Notes under the pieces: generated by a model
What the model was told of the DNA's origin: nothing
What the model saw: only the letters and a program-made list of their open reading frames with translations
Databases searched by the model: none
Assembly: GCA_937944855.1 (NCBI GenBank)
Contig: CALFAY010000013.1
Location: 62,001-126,000 of the forward strand
Direction: 5' to 3'
Length of the DNA: 64,000 nt
DNA from: an uncultured Planctomycetota bacterium
GTDB taxonomy: Bacteria; Planctomycetota; Planctomycetia; Gemmatales; HRBIN36
Made by a program: the position numbers and the translations under genes
Shown here: positions 45,110 through 53,355 of the stretch, piece by piece
Position numbering within the stretch: the stretch's first letter is position 1
Layout of the letters: the number at the start of each line of letters is the position of its first letter

Positions 45110-46720
45110 ATGTCCCGTGAAACCAAGGTCGGAATGACGGTAGCCGCCCTCTTTCTCTCGCTGGTGGGCGGCGTGCTTCTGTACAAGCTGTATTTCACGC
45201 AGGATCCCCTGCTCGGCGGGACGGAGGAGATCCAGACCGCCCAGGCAGTCAGTGACACCGATGCGTCAACAGAACCGAAGCCTCCGCAAAACCAGGAGGC
45301 TTCCGACACCGGACCGAAGCAGCCGGAAGCGGCTCCGCCTCCGCCGGACGAACCCCCGGTGCTTTCGGGACCGCAAGTGGCCCAGGGCGGACCGCTCCCA
45401 AGACAGCCAGAACCTCCCGGCCCGCCGCCGACCGACGACCCGCCCGCGCTGAACCGGCCTCCCGTCCTGACGCCGCCAGAGCCCCCGCCTCCTCCGGAAG
45501 AACCGGCCGGCCCCCCAGCGCTGATGCCGCCCATGCCCCCTGGCTCGCGCCCCACTGACACCCCCATGGCACATACTGATGATCCGCCGCGATTTCCGAA
45601 GTCGTCCAATCCGCCGGTGCTGGAACCGCCGCCCCCGTCCAGATTGCCGCCGACAGATGCTCCGCGTCTGGAACCTCCGCCGCCGGAACGGCCCGCCGCC
45701 GACCCAGCCCGGGAACAGGCGGAGCCGCGTCCTTCGCTTTCGCGGGACCCGGCCGAGCCGCGTCCGCTGCCGGGTAGTGACAGGCCGATGTCACCGCAAG
45801 AAGTCCGTCCGGAGGTTCCGCGACTCGATCCCGAACTGCCTCCTCCCGCTCTACCGCAGTCCGAACCGAGTTTCGGATCTTCGCCCAAGCCCGCTCCCGC
45901 CTCCGTTCCGCCGCCGCCTCCTCCGACCGCCTTCGACCGCAAATACGAAGTGCCAGTGCTGGGCCGTCCTGTCGTCGATTCCCAGAATCGCGGGGCGACG
46001 GGTGCGGTTCCCCAGGCCAGTCCCGCCTCGCAGCGCTCAGACAGTTCCGGCATCCCGCTGACGGTGCGCCCCCAGCCGGGCAACGTCCGCACCGACGCCG
46101 GCATCCCCGTGATCGTGCAACCGCCCGTGTGGAACACGCCGGACGGCAGACCTCCGGCGCACGTCGAATCGTTCGACCTGGAAGTGTACCTCTGGAAGCC
46201 GGGCGACACCTACGGCACCGTCAGCCAGCACCGCTATCGCAGCGATCGCTACCAGGAAGCGCTGGCCCGCTTCAATCGAGAGCGCGATCCGCGCCTGGCC
46301 AATCCGCAGCCGGGCATGACCGTCTTCCTGCCCCCGGCGGGCTATCTGGAACGCCGCTACGGGGTATCCGCTCCAGGCGGTGGGACTTCTCCCCGCCCCA
46401 CGACGCCCCCCGCACCAAGCAACATCCCCGATCTGCCCGGCAATCCGGCCTCCGAGGGCAGCTCAATCCAGCAGGTGGCCGATTTCCGGCCCGCGGCTTC
46501 TCCGTCGTCCTCGGCATCGCCTGGGGGAAAGCGTTACCGGGTCCGGCCCAACGACACGATCTGGACCATTGCCAAGCGGACCCTGGGCAGCGGCGAACGC
46601 TGGCCGGAAATCCTGCGGCTCAACCGCGACGTGCTCAGCGACGTCAACCGCCTCGAAGTCGGCATGGTGCTCCGCCTGCCCGACGACGCCCGGCTGGACG
46701 GGATCGATTCCTCCCCGTAA
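45110..46720 (+). CDS. Bitopic proline-rich protein with C-terminal LysM domains
   Basis: A 536-residue protein with one membrane segment near the N-terminus (about 8-28), a middle region (about 45-350) full of Pro, Glu and Ala that is probably disordered, and a C-terminal part with two LysM-like modules. The first begins VYLWKPGDTYGTVSQHRY, the second KRYRVRPNDTIWTIAKRTLG and ends with RLEVGMVLRLPDD. LysM binds N-acetylglucosamine polymers, so it may bind peptidoglycan or an exopolysaccharide outside the inner membrane. GGAGGAG precedes the ATG. It occupies the place where ftsL usually follows rsmH, but it does not look like FtsL. Confidence 0.82.
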   Translation: MSRETKVGMTVAALFLSLVGGVLLYKLYFTQDPLLGGTEEIQTAQAVSDTDASTEPKPPQNQEASDTGPKQPEAAPPPPDEPPVLSGPQVAQGGPLPRQPEPPGPPPTDDPPALNRPPVLTPPEPPPPPEEPAGPPALMPPMPPGSRPTDTPMAHTDDPPRFPKSSNPPVLEPPPPSRLPPTDAPRLEPPPPERPAADPAREQAEPRPSLSRDPAEPRPLPGSDRPMSPQEVRPEVPRLDPELPPPALPQSEPSFGSSPKPAPASVPPPPPPTAFDRKYEVPVLGRPVVDSQNRGATGAVPQASPASQRSDSSGIPLTVRPQPGNVRTDAGIPVIVQPPVWNTPDGRPPAHVESFDLEVYLWKPGDTYGTVSQHRYRSDRYQEALARFNRERDPRLANPQPGMTVFLPPAGYLERRYGVSAPGGGTSPRPTTPPAPSNIPDLPGNPASEGSSIQQVADFRPAASPSSSASPGGKRYRVRPNDTIWTIAKRTLGSGERWPEILRLNRDVLSDVNRLEVGMVLRLPDDARLDGIDSSP

Positions 46721-46760
46721 AACAGTCGCCGGAAAGGAATCACGGGAAGAATCCTCCGTG

Positions 46761-46791
46761 CAGGCGCCCGGGAGCTTCCGCTCCCTGCCTG
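46761..46791 (+). terminator. Possible terminator between the LysM gene and rpmF
   Basis: Hairpin with CAGGC/GCCTG (46761-46765 and 46787-46791) and an inner GGGAG/CTCCC stem (46770-46774 and 46781-46785) with a 6-base loop. It is followed by TCCTTTCAT, a weak T-tract, so termination may be partial; a leader structure of rpmF is also possible. Confidence 0.35.
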
Positions 46792-46838
46792 TCCTTTCAT
46801 CGTGATCGAGCTAAGCCCAGGCAGGGAAAGGCAGCAAC

Positions 46839-47027
46839 ATGGCCGTTCCGAAGCGTCGCGTCTCCAAGTCCCGTCAAGGCATGAGACGGAGCCATCTGCA
46901 CGTCACCGCCCCGCAGATCCAATATTGTCCCAATTGCAAAGAGCCGGTGCTGCCCCATCGGGTCTGTGAAAATTGCGGCTACTACCGCGGTGCGCAAGTG
47001 GTGGTTATCAAGGAAAAGAAGAAGTAA
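46839..47027 (+). CDS. rpmF: 50S ribosomal protein L32
   Basis: A 62-residue ribosomal protein. [19 protein letters not shown] is the standard L32 start, and four cysteines (Cys30, Cys33, Cys43, Cys46) in CPNCK and CENCGYYRG form the usual zinc site. The order rpmF-plsX-fab is a common bacterial arrangement. AAAGG precedes the ATG. Confidence 0.96.
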   Translation: MAVPKRRVSKSRQGMRRSHLHVTAPQIQYCPNCKEPVLPHRVCENCGYYRGAQVVVIKEKKK

Positions 47028-47039
47028 GGACGGAAACCG

Positions 47040-47969
47040 ATGCGGTTGGCACTGGACGCCTTTGCCGCCTCGACGCCCCTCGATGTCCTGGCCGACGCCG
47101 CCGCTGCCGTTGTCGCCGCCGCCAGGGATGTTCGCCTGACTCTGGTCGGCGAACCTCAGGCCCTGGAAGCTGCTCTGAGTAAAGTCCCGGACCGTGCCCG
47201 AGATCGCATCGTCGTTTTCCCAGCTTCCCAGAAGGTTGCTGAGGACGAAGATCCCGAGACCGCTCTGCGTCTGCGGCCGGATGCGTCCATCGCCCGGTGC
47301 TGGCAACTGCTCGCTGAGCGCAAGGTGGAGGGTCTGATCTCTCTGGCTCCGTTGCCGGTCATGGTCGCGGCGGGACTGCGACTGCGACGCCTCTTGCCGT
47401 TTGTCCGCCGACCCGCCGCGGCCGCTACCATCCAGACGGCACGGGGTTCCTGGCTGATTCTCGATGCTGGAGCTTTTCTCGACGCCAAGCCTGCTCATCT
47501 GTACCAATATGGGGTCGAGGGGCTGGTTCTGCATCGTTTGCTGACCGGGCACGAGAGAGGCTGCTGCGCCTTGCTTCGTTGTCCAGATGCAGAGATCACA
47601 CGGGAGGCGGACCGGCTTCTGGAAGCGGGCCTGTCGCCGCAGCAGTACGCCGGCATCGTCGAGCCAGCCGATGCCTTCCGCAGCAGCGGCGATGTGCTGG
47701 TTTGTCCCGGCAAGCTGGGCGCGCTGCTGATGCGGACTGGCGGCAGCGTCGCCCGTCTGCTGCAAGAAGCGGAACTGCCCGGTCCCCGCGTGTCGGCCGC
47801 TCTGCCCCTGCTGGGTTTTGCCGGTTATGCGGTCCACCTGAGCAACCCCGCGGGGCTGTCGGAAGCCGTTGGTCTGGCCCAGCGGATGGAGTCGGCCCGG
47901 ATCAACGACGAAATCGCCAGCCAGTTGCAGTTCGGTCCGCTGGTCGGAGCGGCCGAGGAAGACGGGTGA
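47040..47969 (+). CDS. plsX: PlsX-like phosphate acyltransferase, motifs degenerate
   Basis: PlsX makes acyl-phosphate from acyl-ACP for phospholipid synthesis. The position after rpmF and before fabD, the length (309) and several alignable stretches support the identity: MRLALDAFAAS replaces the usual start with DAMGGD, LILDAGAFLDAKPAHLYQYG replaces LDAGAN-D-C-KPEHL-x-QFA, and YAGIVEPADAFRSSGDVLVCPGKLGALLMRT replaces the GNVEGRD and VTDGFTGN region. The usual SAGNTGA segment reads SLAPLPV. The fold is probably kept, but the active site looks altered. The ATG lies 12 bases after rpmF. Confidence 0.75.
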   Translation: MRLALDAFAASTPLDVLADAAAAVVAAARDVRLTLVGEPQALEAALSKVPDRARDRIVVFPASQKVAEDEDPETALRLRPDASIARCWQLLAERKVEGLISLAPLPVMVAAGLRLRRLLPFVRRPAAAATIQTARGSWLILDAGAFLDAKPAHLYQYGVEGLVLHRLLTGHERGCCALLRCPDAEITREADRLLEAGLSPQQYAGIVEPADAFRSSGDVLVCPGKLGALLMRTGGSVARLLQEAELPGPRVSAALPLLGFAGYAVHLSNPAGLSEAVGLAQRMESARINDEIASQLQFGPLVGAAEEDG

Positions 47970-48030
47970 CAATTTCCGAAGGCGTGCAAGCGACGCCAGT
48001 CTCGCGGGTGGTCAAGGCAAGGAGACCCTC

Positions 48031-48939
48031 GTGGCCAAAATCGCCTTTTTGTTTCCCGGCCAAGGCGCCCAGTACGTCGGCATGGGCAAGGCCCTGTGCG
48101 AGAGCGAACCGGCGGCGCGGGCGCTGTTCGATCAAGCCTCGGAAGTGCTTGGCTACGATCTGCTTGGCCTGTGTCTGGCAGGGCCGGAGGAACGGCTGAG
48201 CGCGACGGTGATCAGTCAACCGGCCATCTTCACGGCCAGTCTGGCGGCGTTGGAATCGCTCAGAAAAAGCGAACCGGACGCGGTGGCGGAGTGCCAGGCC
48301 GCGGCGGGCTTGAGCCTGGGAGAATACACGGCCCTGACCTTCGCCGGGGCTTTGTCGTTCGCCGACGGGCTGCGCGTGGTGCAGCGGCGCGGGGAAGCAA
48401 TGCAGGCGGCCTCCGAAGCCACGCCCAGCGGCATGGTCAGCATTCTCGGGTTGGAAACCGCTCAAGTGGAAGAACTGTGCAAGAAAGCAGCCGAGAGCGG
48501 TCCAATTAGAATTGCCAATTATCTGTGTCCGGGCAACGTCGTGGTTTCGGGAGCGAAGGCGGCGTGCGAGCGGATCGAACAGTTGGCGGCGGAGGCCGGG
48601 GCGATGAAGACGGTGCGTCTGGCCGTGGCCGGGGCTTTCCACACCGACTTGATGCGTCCCGCGGACCAGCGCCTGCGGGAGGCCCTGGATCAGGTCGAAG
48701 TCCATCGTCCCCGGATTCCGGTCTGGTCAAACGTGGACGCTCAGTCGCACACCGACCCGGCGGAGATCCGGGATCTGCTGGTGCGGCAGGTGCTGGAGCC
48801 GGTGCAATGGGAGCCGACGGTGCGGAACCTGTTGGCGGCAGGTTTCGACCGCTTCTATGAGATCGGTCCCGGCCGGGTGCTGGCGGGACTGCTCAAACGA
48901 ATCCAGCGCAAGGCCGATTGCCGCAACGTCGCCGCCTAG
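48031..48939 (+). CDS. fabD: Malonyl-CoA:ACP transacylase FabD
   Basis: FabD transfers malonate from CoA to acyl carrier protein. The 302-residue protein has AFLFPGQGAQYVGMG near the start, the catalytic serine in AGLSLGEYTAL (Ser95), and the catalytic histidine in VAGAFHTDLM. I chose the GTG at 48031 because AAGGAG lies about 7 bases upstream and the family begins there; the frame is open further upstream but overlaps plsX. It follows plsX after 61 bases, with acpP and fabF downstream. Confidence 0.94.
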   Translation: MAKIAFLFPGQGAQYVGMGKALCESEPAARALFDQASEVLGYDLLGLCLAGPEERLSATVISQPAIFTASLAALESLRKSEPDAVAECQAAAGLSLGEYTALTFAGALSFADGLRVVQRRGEAMQAASEATPSGMVSILGLETAQVEELCKKAAESGPIRIANYLCPGNVVVSGAKAACERIEQLAAEAGAMKTVRLAVAGAFHTDLMRPADQRLREALDQVEVHRPRIPVWSNVDAQSHTDPAEIRDLLVRQVLEPVQWEPTVRNLLAAGFDRFYEIGPGRVLAGLLKRIQRKADCRNVAA

Positions 48940-49190
48940 CCCCCCGGCGTTCGGACCGATCCCGACGAACGAAACCTCGGCTCGCCCCCGGCCAGGTGGT
49001 CGCCGCCGCGCTCCGCTTCCGTATATTTGCCGATTGAGCCGGAATTCCGCAGCGGAAAGGGACTTGGAGTGGACAAGGTAGAGGAGTTGGGTTATATCAA
49101 GGGCCGGACGAGGGAGGATGCCTCCCCTGGACCGGTCGGGATTTGGCGGGAGACGGCAAACCTGCCTGCACACTTCGGAGGAGTGGTATC

Positions 49191-49481
49191 GTGAATTCGA
49201 TTGAAGAACGCGTGATCGACATCATCAGCGATAAGCTCGGCGTGGCCAAGGATCAGATCACTCGCGAAACGTCCCTGATCAAAGACCTCCAGACCGACTC
49301 GCTCGACATCGTCGAACTGGTCATGGATCTGGAAGAGGAATTCGATCTCCAGATTCCGGACCAGGCCCAGCAGAACATCCACACCGTGGGACAGATCATC
49401 GACTACATCGAACGGGAAGTGAAGCAGAAGAAAAGCGGTAGCTGGGAAGGTCAGGGAACCGGGGCCGTCACGAAAGACTGA
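49191..49481 (+). CDS. acpP: Acyl carrier protein
   Basis: A 96-residue acyl carrier protein. The phosphopantetheine attachment site is Ser37 in LQTDSLDIVELVMDLEEEF. The GTG start at 49191 follows GGAGGA. The first 78 residues are normal ACP; the last 18 or so (KQKKSGSWEGQGTGAVTKD) are an extra polar tail. It carries fatty acid intermediates for FabD and FabF on either side. Confidence 0.95.
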   Translation: MNSIEERVIDIISDKLGVAKDQITRETSLIKDLQTDSLDIVELVMDLEEEFDLQIPDQAQQNIHTVGQIIDYIEREVKQKKSGSWEGQGTGAVTKD

Positions 49482-49634
49482 AGCCTGCCCACCAGCGGCG
49501 ATTCGGCACCGGGGTCAGACTCTTCGCCTTCTCGGGTGTCCGGGTCTGTCCCGCCCTGTCCCTTGCGGGAGGAGTGGGAACCAGGCAGGCCCGTGCCGAG
49601 GAAGGGGAAAGTACGGAAGCGGCAGGCAGAAGTC

Positions 49635-50876
49635 ATGGTCCGACGTGTTGTCATAACGGGAATGGGGACGGTCAATCCGCTGGCCAGCGACCTGGAAGCG
49701 TTCTGGAAAGGGTTGCTGGAAGGGCGAAGCGGCATCGGTCCGATTGACCTGTTCGACGCCAGCCCGTTCCGCGTCCGCTTCGCGGGTCAGGTGCGGCACT
49801 TCGAGCCGGAAAAGATCATCGACGCCCGCACGGCCCGCCGCCTGGACCGCTTCGCCCAATTCGCCATCGTGGCCGCCATCGCCGCCATCAAGGATGCCGG
49901 ACTGGACTTCGCCAAGGAAGACGTCAACCGCTGCGGTTCGATCCTCGGCAGCGGCATCGGCGGTCTCAACGAGTACGAGGAGCAGCACACCCGGCTGCTC
50001 CAGCAAGGCCCCCACCGCATCAGCCCGTTCGTCATCCCCAAGCTGATGCCCAACGCCGCTCCGGCCCAGGTGTCGCTGCACTACGGGTTGCGGGGTCCGA
50101 ATATGTCGGTGTCCACGGCGTGTGCGTCGGCGGCCAATGCCGTCGGCGAGGCGATGCGGACCATCCAGCGGGGCGACGCCGACATCATTGTCAGCGGGGG
50201 CACCGAAGCGACCATCACCCCGATGGGCATCGGCGGATTCGTGGCCGCCCGCGCCCTGTCCGAACGCAACGACGCCCCCACTAAAGCCAGCCGACCTTTC
50301 GACAAGGACCGCGACGGCTTCGTCCTTAGCGAAGGGGCCGGGATCCTCGTTCTCGAAGAAATGGAACACGCGGTTCGCCGCAAGGCCCGCATCTACGCGG
50401 AACTGCTGGGCTATGGCGTGTCGGCGGATGCCTACAACATCACCGCTCCCTGTCCGGACGGCAGCGGGGCGGCGCTGGCGATGCAACTGGCCCTCCGCGA
50501 CGCCCGCACCAATCCTGATGAGATCCAGTACGTCAACGCCCACGGCACCAGCACTCCGCTGGGCGACGAGGCGGAAACCAAGGCGATCAAGCTGGTCTTC
50601 GGCAATCACGCCTACAAGCTGGCGATCAGCAGTACCAAGAGCATGATCGGGCACCTGCTCGGGGCCAGCGGCGGCGTGGAATTGATTGCCACCGTCATGT
50701 CAATCCACACCAACTGGGTCCATCCGACCATCAACTACGAAACGCCCGATCCCGCCTGCGATCTCGACTACGTTCCCAACCAGGCCCGCCAGATGACCGT
50801 GCGCCGGGCCATCTCCAACAGCTTCGGCTTCGGCGGACACAACGCCTGCCTCGTGGTCGGCAAATTCGAACCTTAA
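49635..50876 (+). CDS. fabF: 3-oxoacyl-ACP synthase II (FabF)
   Basis: FabF extends acyl-ACP with malonyl-ACP. The 413-residue enzyme carries the full catalytic triad: Cys163 in STACASAANA, His303 in NAHGTSTPLGD and His340 in SMIGHLLGASGG, plus the C-terminal NSFGFGGHNA. I chose the ATG at 49635 (MVRRVVITGMGTVNPLASD), the standard family start; the ribosome binding site is weak. It follows acpP after 153 bases. Confidence 0.96.
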   Translation: MVRRVVITGMGTVNPLASDLEAFWKGLLEGRSGIGPIDLFDASPFRVRFAGQVRHFEPEKIIDARTARRLDRFAQFAIVAAIAAIKDAGLDFAKEDVNRCGSILGSGIGGLNEYEEQHTRLLQQGPHRISPFVIPKLMPNAAPAQVSLHYGLRGPNMSVSTACASAANAVGEAMRTIQRGDADIIVSGGTEATITPMGIGGFVAARALSERNDAPTKASRPFDKDRDGFVLSEGAGILVLEEMEHAVRRKARIYAELLGYGVSADAYNITAPCPDGSGAALAMQLALRDARTNPDEIQYVNAHGTSTPLGDEAETKAIKLVFGNHAYKLAISSTKSMIGHLLGASGGVELIATVMSIHTNWVHPTINYETPDPACDLDYVPNQARQMTVRRAISNSFGFGGHNACLVVGKFEP

Positions 50877-50902
50877 AACTTGATGAGAAGACGGGCCGCT
50901 CC

Positions 50903-50931
50903 TTGCAAAGCTGCCCGGCCCTCGCTACTTT
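50903..50931 (+). promoter_or_regulatory. Weak candidate promoter for the amidohydrolase array
   Basis: TTGCAA (50903-50908), a 17-base spacer and TACTTT (50926-50931) precede the first gene of the array. The -10 box matches only three positions of consensus. Confidence 0.22.
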
Positions 50932-50979
50932 GATGCCGAATTCCCTTCCCAGCACAGATACGGCATTGCGGAGACGGTC

Positions 50980-53355
50980 ATGGGAGTGCCACGCGGCGGC
51001 GTTGCGGCTCTGCTCGTCCTCGGAACTCTCATCGCACTCCACGCCGCCGACCAGGCGGATGAAAAGCCTCTCGCTCTAGTGGGCGGGTTGATCCGGACCC
51101 AGACGGAAGCGGGTGATTTCGTCGGCTGTGTGGTCGTGGATCGGGGCCGCATTGCCGCGCTGGGACCGGACGTGCAACCGCCTCCCGGCGCTCGGGTCCT
51201 CAACATCAGCGGCTGCGTCGTGACGCCGGGATTGATCGACGCTCGCAGTCTGGTGGGCCTGAATGCCTCGGCCGCTTCGGAAAGTGGTCGGGACGGCAGC
51301 CTCGACATCCTTGATGCCGTCGATCCGTACTCGGATGCCTGGCGAGATGCCGCTCGACATGGCGTGACCGCCGTGGCCGTACAACCGGCCGGTTCGGGCA
51401 ACCTGGGCGGCAGCGGGGCCATTTTGCGGGCTGCTCCCGGAGAAATGCCGGCCGATCTGGTGATCCGATCCCCCGCGGCCTTACAGGCCTGTCTGGGCAT
51501 CGCGCCCCGGGCCGAGACCCCGGCCGCAAGTCCCCTGCTCGATCTGCTCCGCAGCCGCGGTTTTCAGATTCCTACGCAACCGCAACAACCGGCCGCTCCG
51601 CCTCCGGCCACAACCTTGACCCGATACGCCCAATACGAGCAACTCCGCAGCCAGTTCGAGGCCGCCAAACGCTATGGCGACAACCCCCCGGCCCGCAAAG
51701 ACCGTGCGCGGGAACTGCTCGCCGAGGCTGTTCGAGGGCGCATCCCTGTCCGCATGGAGGTTCACTACGAGGACGACGTCCGCAACGCCCTTCGTCTGGC
51801 AGCCGACTTCAACCTGCGGATGATTTTCGAGCGGGTGGAGCGCTGCCGAGTCATTCCCGAAGAATTGAAACGATCCCGCTGCGGGCTGGTGATCGGGCCG
51901 TTGTGGCCGGAGCGGCCTTCGGATGCGGTGCGAAGTCTGGCTCTGGACGGCCGCAAGTGCGCGGTGGGAACCTTCGGCTCCGGGGCCTTGGCCACGGCTG
52001 CCTTGCGTTACCACGCCGCCGCTGCCGTCGCTGCGGGATTTCCGCGCAACCGCGTCTTGGCTGTTCTGACCAGCGACGCCGCCGATCTGCTTGGCGTCGG
52101 CGACAAGCTCGGCCGGCTGGCCGTTGGAAGGACCGCCGATCTGACCGTCTTCGCCGGCGATCCGCTCGACCCGTCCGCTCCGGTCCGCCTGACCATCAGT
52201 CAGGGCACGATCACTTACGAGAACTGGGAAGCTGAAGCCGTTGAGCTTCCGCGCTCCGTCGCCGTCGCCATTCCCGAGAAACTGCCGAGCCGCTTGACGC
52301 TCCGTACCCGCCGACTCCTCGCCCCCGACGGGACGTGGAAAGAAGGTAGCTTGCACCTCAGCGACGGCCGATTCGTGGCCGAGTCGCAATTCGCTGGCGA
52401 TTCCGCCGTGCTGACCGTGGACCTGGGCGACGCTCCGATCACGCCCGGTCTGGTGTCTGCCCATTTTCCGTTGAATGTGGAGCAGACGCCCGATGCCGAC
52501 GCCTCGCATCTCCGTGCCGGCGATCTGCTCTTCGATCAGCAGGGCCGGTTGCATTCCCAGCTGGAAAGCGGAATGCTCTGGATCGTCGCGGCACCGGGTT
52601 CGGCCAATGTGCTGGCCGGGACGGCAACGCTGCTGCCGACCTCCGATCGGGGAACCTCGGCTTCCCGATCCGACGTGGCCCTCAAAGGCGTGCTGACCGC
52701 TGCCGCCCGCAGCCGGGACCGCTATCCGGTGAGTCTGGCGGGGCAATACGCCCTGGTCGCCGACCGACTTCGCGGGGCGTCCAGCGACACGGCGTTGTAT
52801 CTCCCCGATCCGATCCGGCGGGCTTTGCTCGCCCAGCGAGAGCGAACTTTGGAAGCCGTTCGCTCTCGATCCTGGCCGATGCTCCTGGAAGCTCAGACGC
52901 GAGCCGAGATCGAAGCGGCGGTTCGACTCGTCGAGGAATGCAGGGTCCGCGGCATCCTCGTCCATCCGCGTGAAACGGAGGGCACAGAGGAACTGCTTCG
53001 ATCCGCGAACCTGGCGGTCGTGATCGGTCCGACGCGGCCGACCGACGCCGAACGCACCGTGACAGGCTTGGTACGTCTGATTCAACAGGGCGTTCCCGCA
53101 GCAGTGGGTGGCGACGCCGCGGATATGCGCACCACGGCGGCGATGCTGGCCGCAGCGGGACTGCCCCGGGCCGCGGCACGCAAAACCCTGATCGCCGCCG
53201 ACCTCGACTCCCTGGCTCCGGCCCCGGCAGCGTCCCGTTTCGCCCCGGGCAGTCCGGCGGACCTGGTGATCTGGTCCGGTGATCCGCTCGACCTGACGGC
53301 TCGGCCGCTTGCGGTGATCGTGGAGGGCAAACGCGTCGCGGGAACCGCGCCATGA
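50980..53355 (+). CDS. Exported double amidohydrolase-like protein, metal site lost
   Basis: First gene of a seven-gene array. The 791-residue protein has a signal peptide (MGVPRGGVAALLVLGTLIAL) and two amidohydrolase modules. Module 1 (about 30-420) has the framework VVTPGLIDARSLVGL, where the usual metal-binding HxH is RxL, and ends with LGRLAVGRTADLTVFAGDPL. Module 2 (about 430-790) has APITPGLVSAHFPL (one His, no second) and ends with ADLVIWSGDPLDL. The strand-5, strand-6 and strand-8 ligands are also missing. A Pro/Gln-rich stretch (QIPTQPQQPAAPPP) sits before the strand-5 region. Start supported by GGAG 8 bases upstream. Its stop overlaps the next gene by four bases. Catalysis as a metal hydrolase is unlikely. 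Confidence 0.8.
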   Translation: MGVPRGGVAALLVLGTLIALHAADQADEKPLALVGGLIRTQTEAGDFVGCVVVDRGRIAALGPDVQPPPGARVLNISGCVVTPGLIDARSLVGLNASAASESGRDGSLDILDAVDPYSDAWRDAARHGVTAVAVQPAGSGNLGGSGAILRAAPGEMPADLVIRSPAALQACLGIAPRAETPAASPLLDLLRSRGFQIPTQPQQPAAPPPATTLTRYAQYEQLRSQFEAAKRYGDNPPARKDRARELLAEAVRGRIPVRMEVHYEDDVRNALRLAADFNLRMIFERVERCRVIPEELKRSRCGLVIGPLWPERPSDAVRSLALDGRKCAVGTFGSGALATAALRYHAAAAVAAGFPRNRVLAVLTSDAADLLGVGDKLGRLAVGRTADLTVFAGDPLDPSAPVRLTISQGTITYENWEAEAVELPRSVAVAIPEKLPSRLTLRTRRLLAPDGTWKEGSLHLSDGRFVAESQFAGDSAVLTVDLGDAPITPGLVSAHFPLNVEQTPDADASHLRAGDLLFDQQGRLHSQLESGMLWIVAAPGSANVLAGTATLLPTSDRGTSASRSDVALKGVLTAAARSRDRYPVSLAGQYALVADRLRGASSDTALYLPDPIRRALLAQRERTLEAVRSRSWPMLLEAQTRAEIEAAVRLVEECRVRGILVHPRETEGTEELLRSANLAVVIGPTRPTDAERTVTGLVRLIQQGVPAAVGGDAADMRTTAAMLAAAGLPRAAARKTLIAADLDSLAPAPAASRFAPGSPADLVIWSGDPLDLTARPLAVIVEGKRVAGTAP

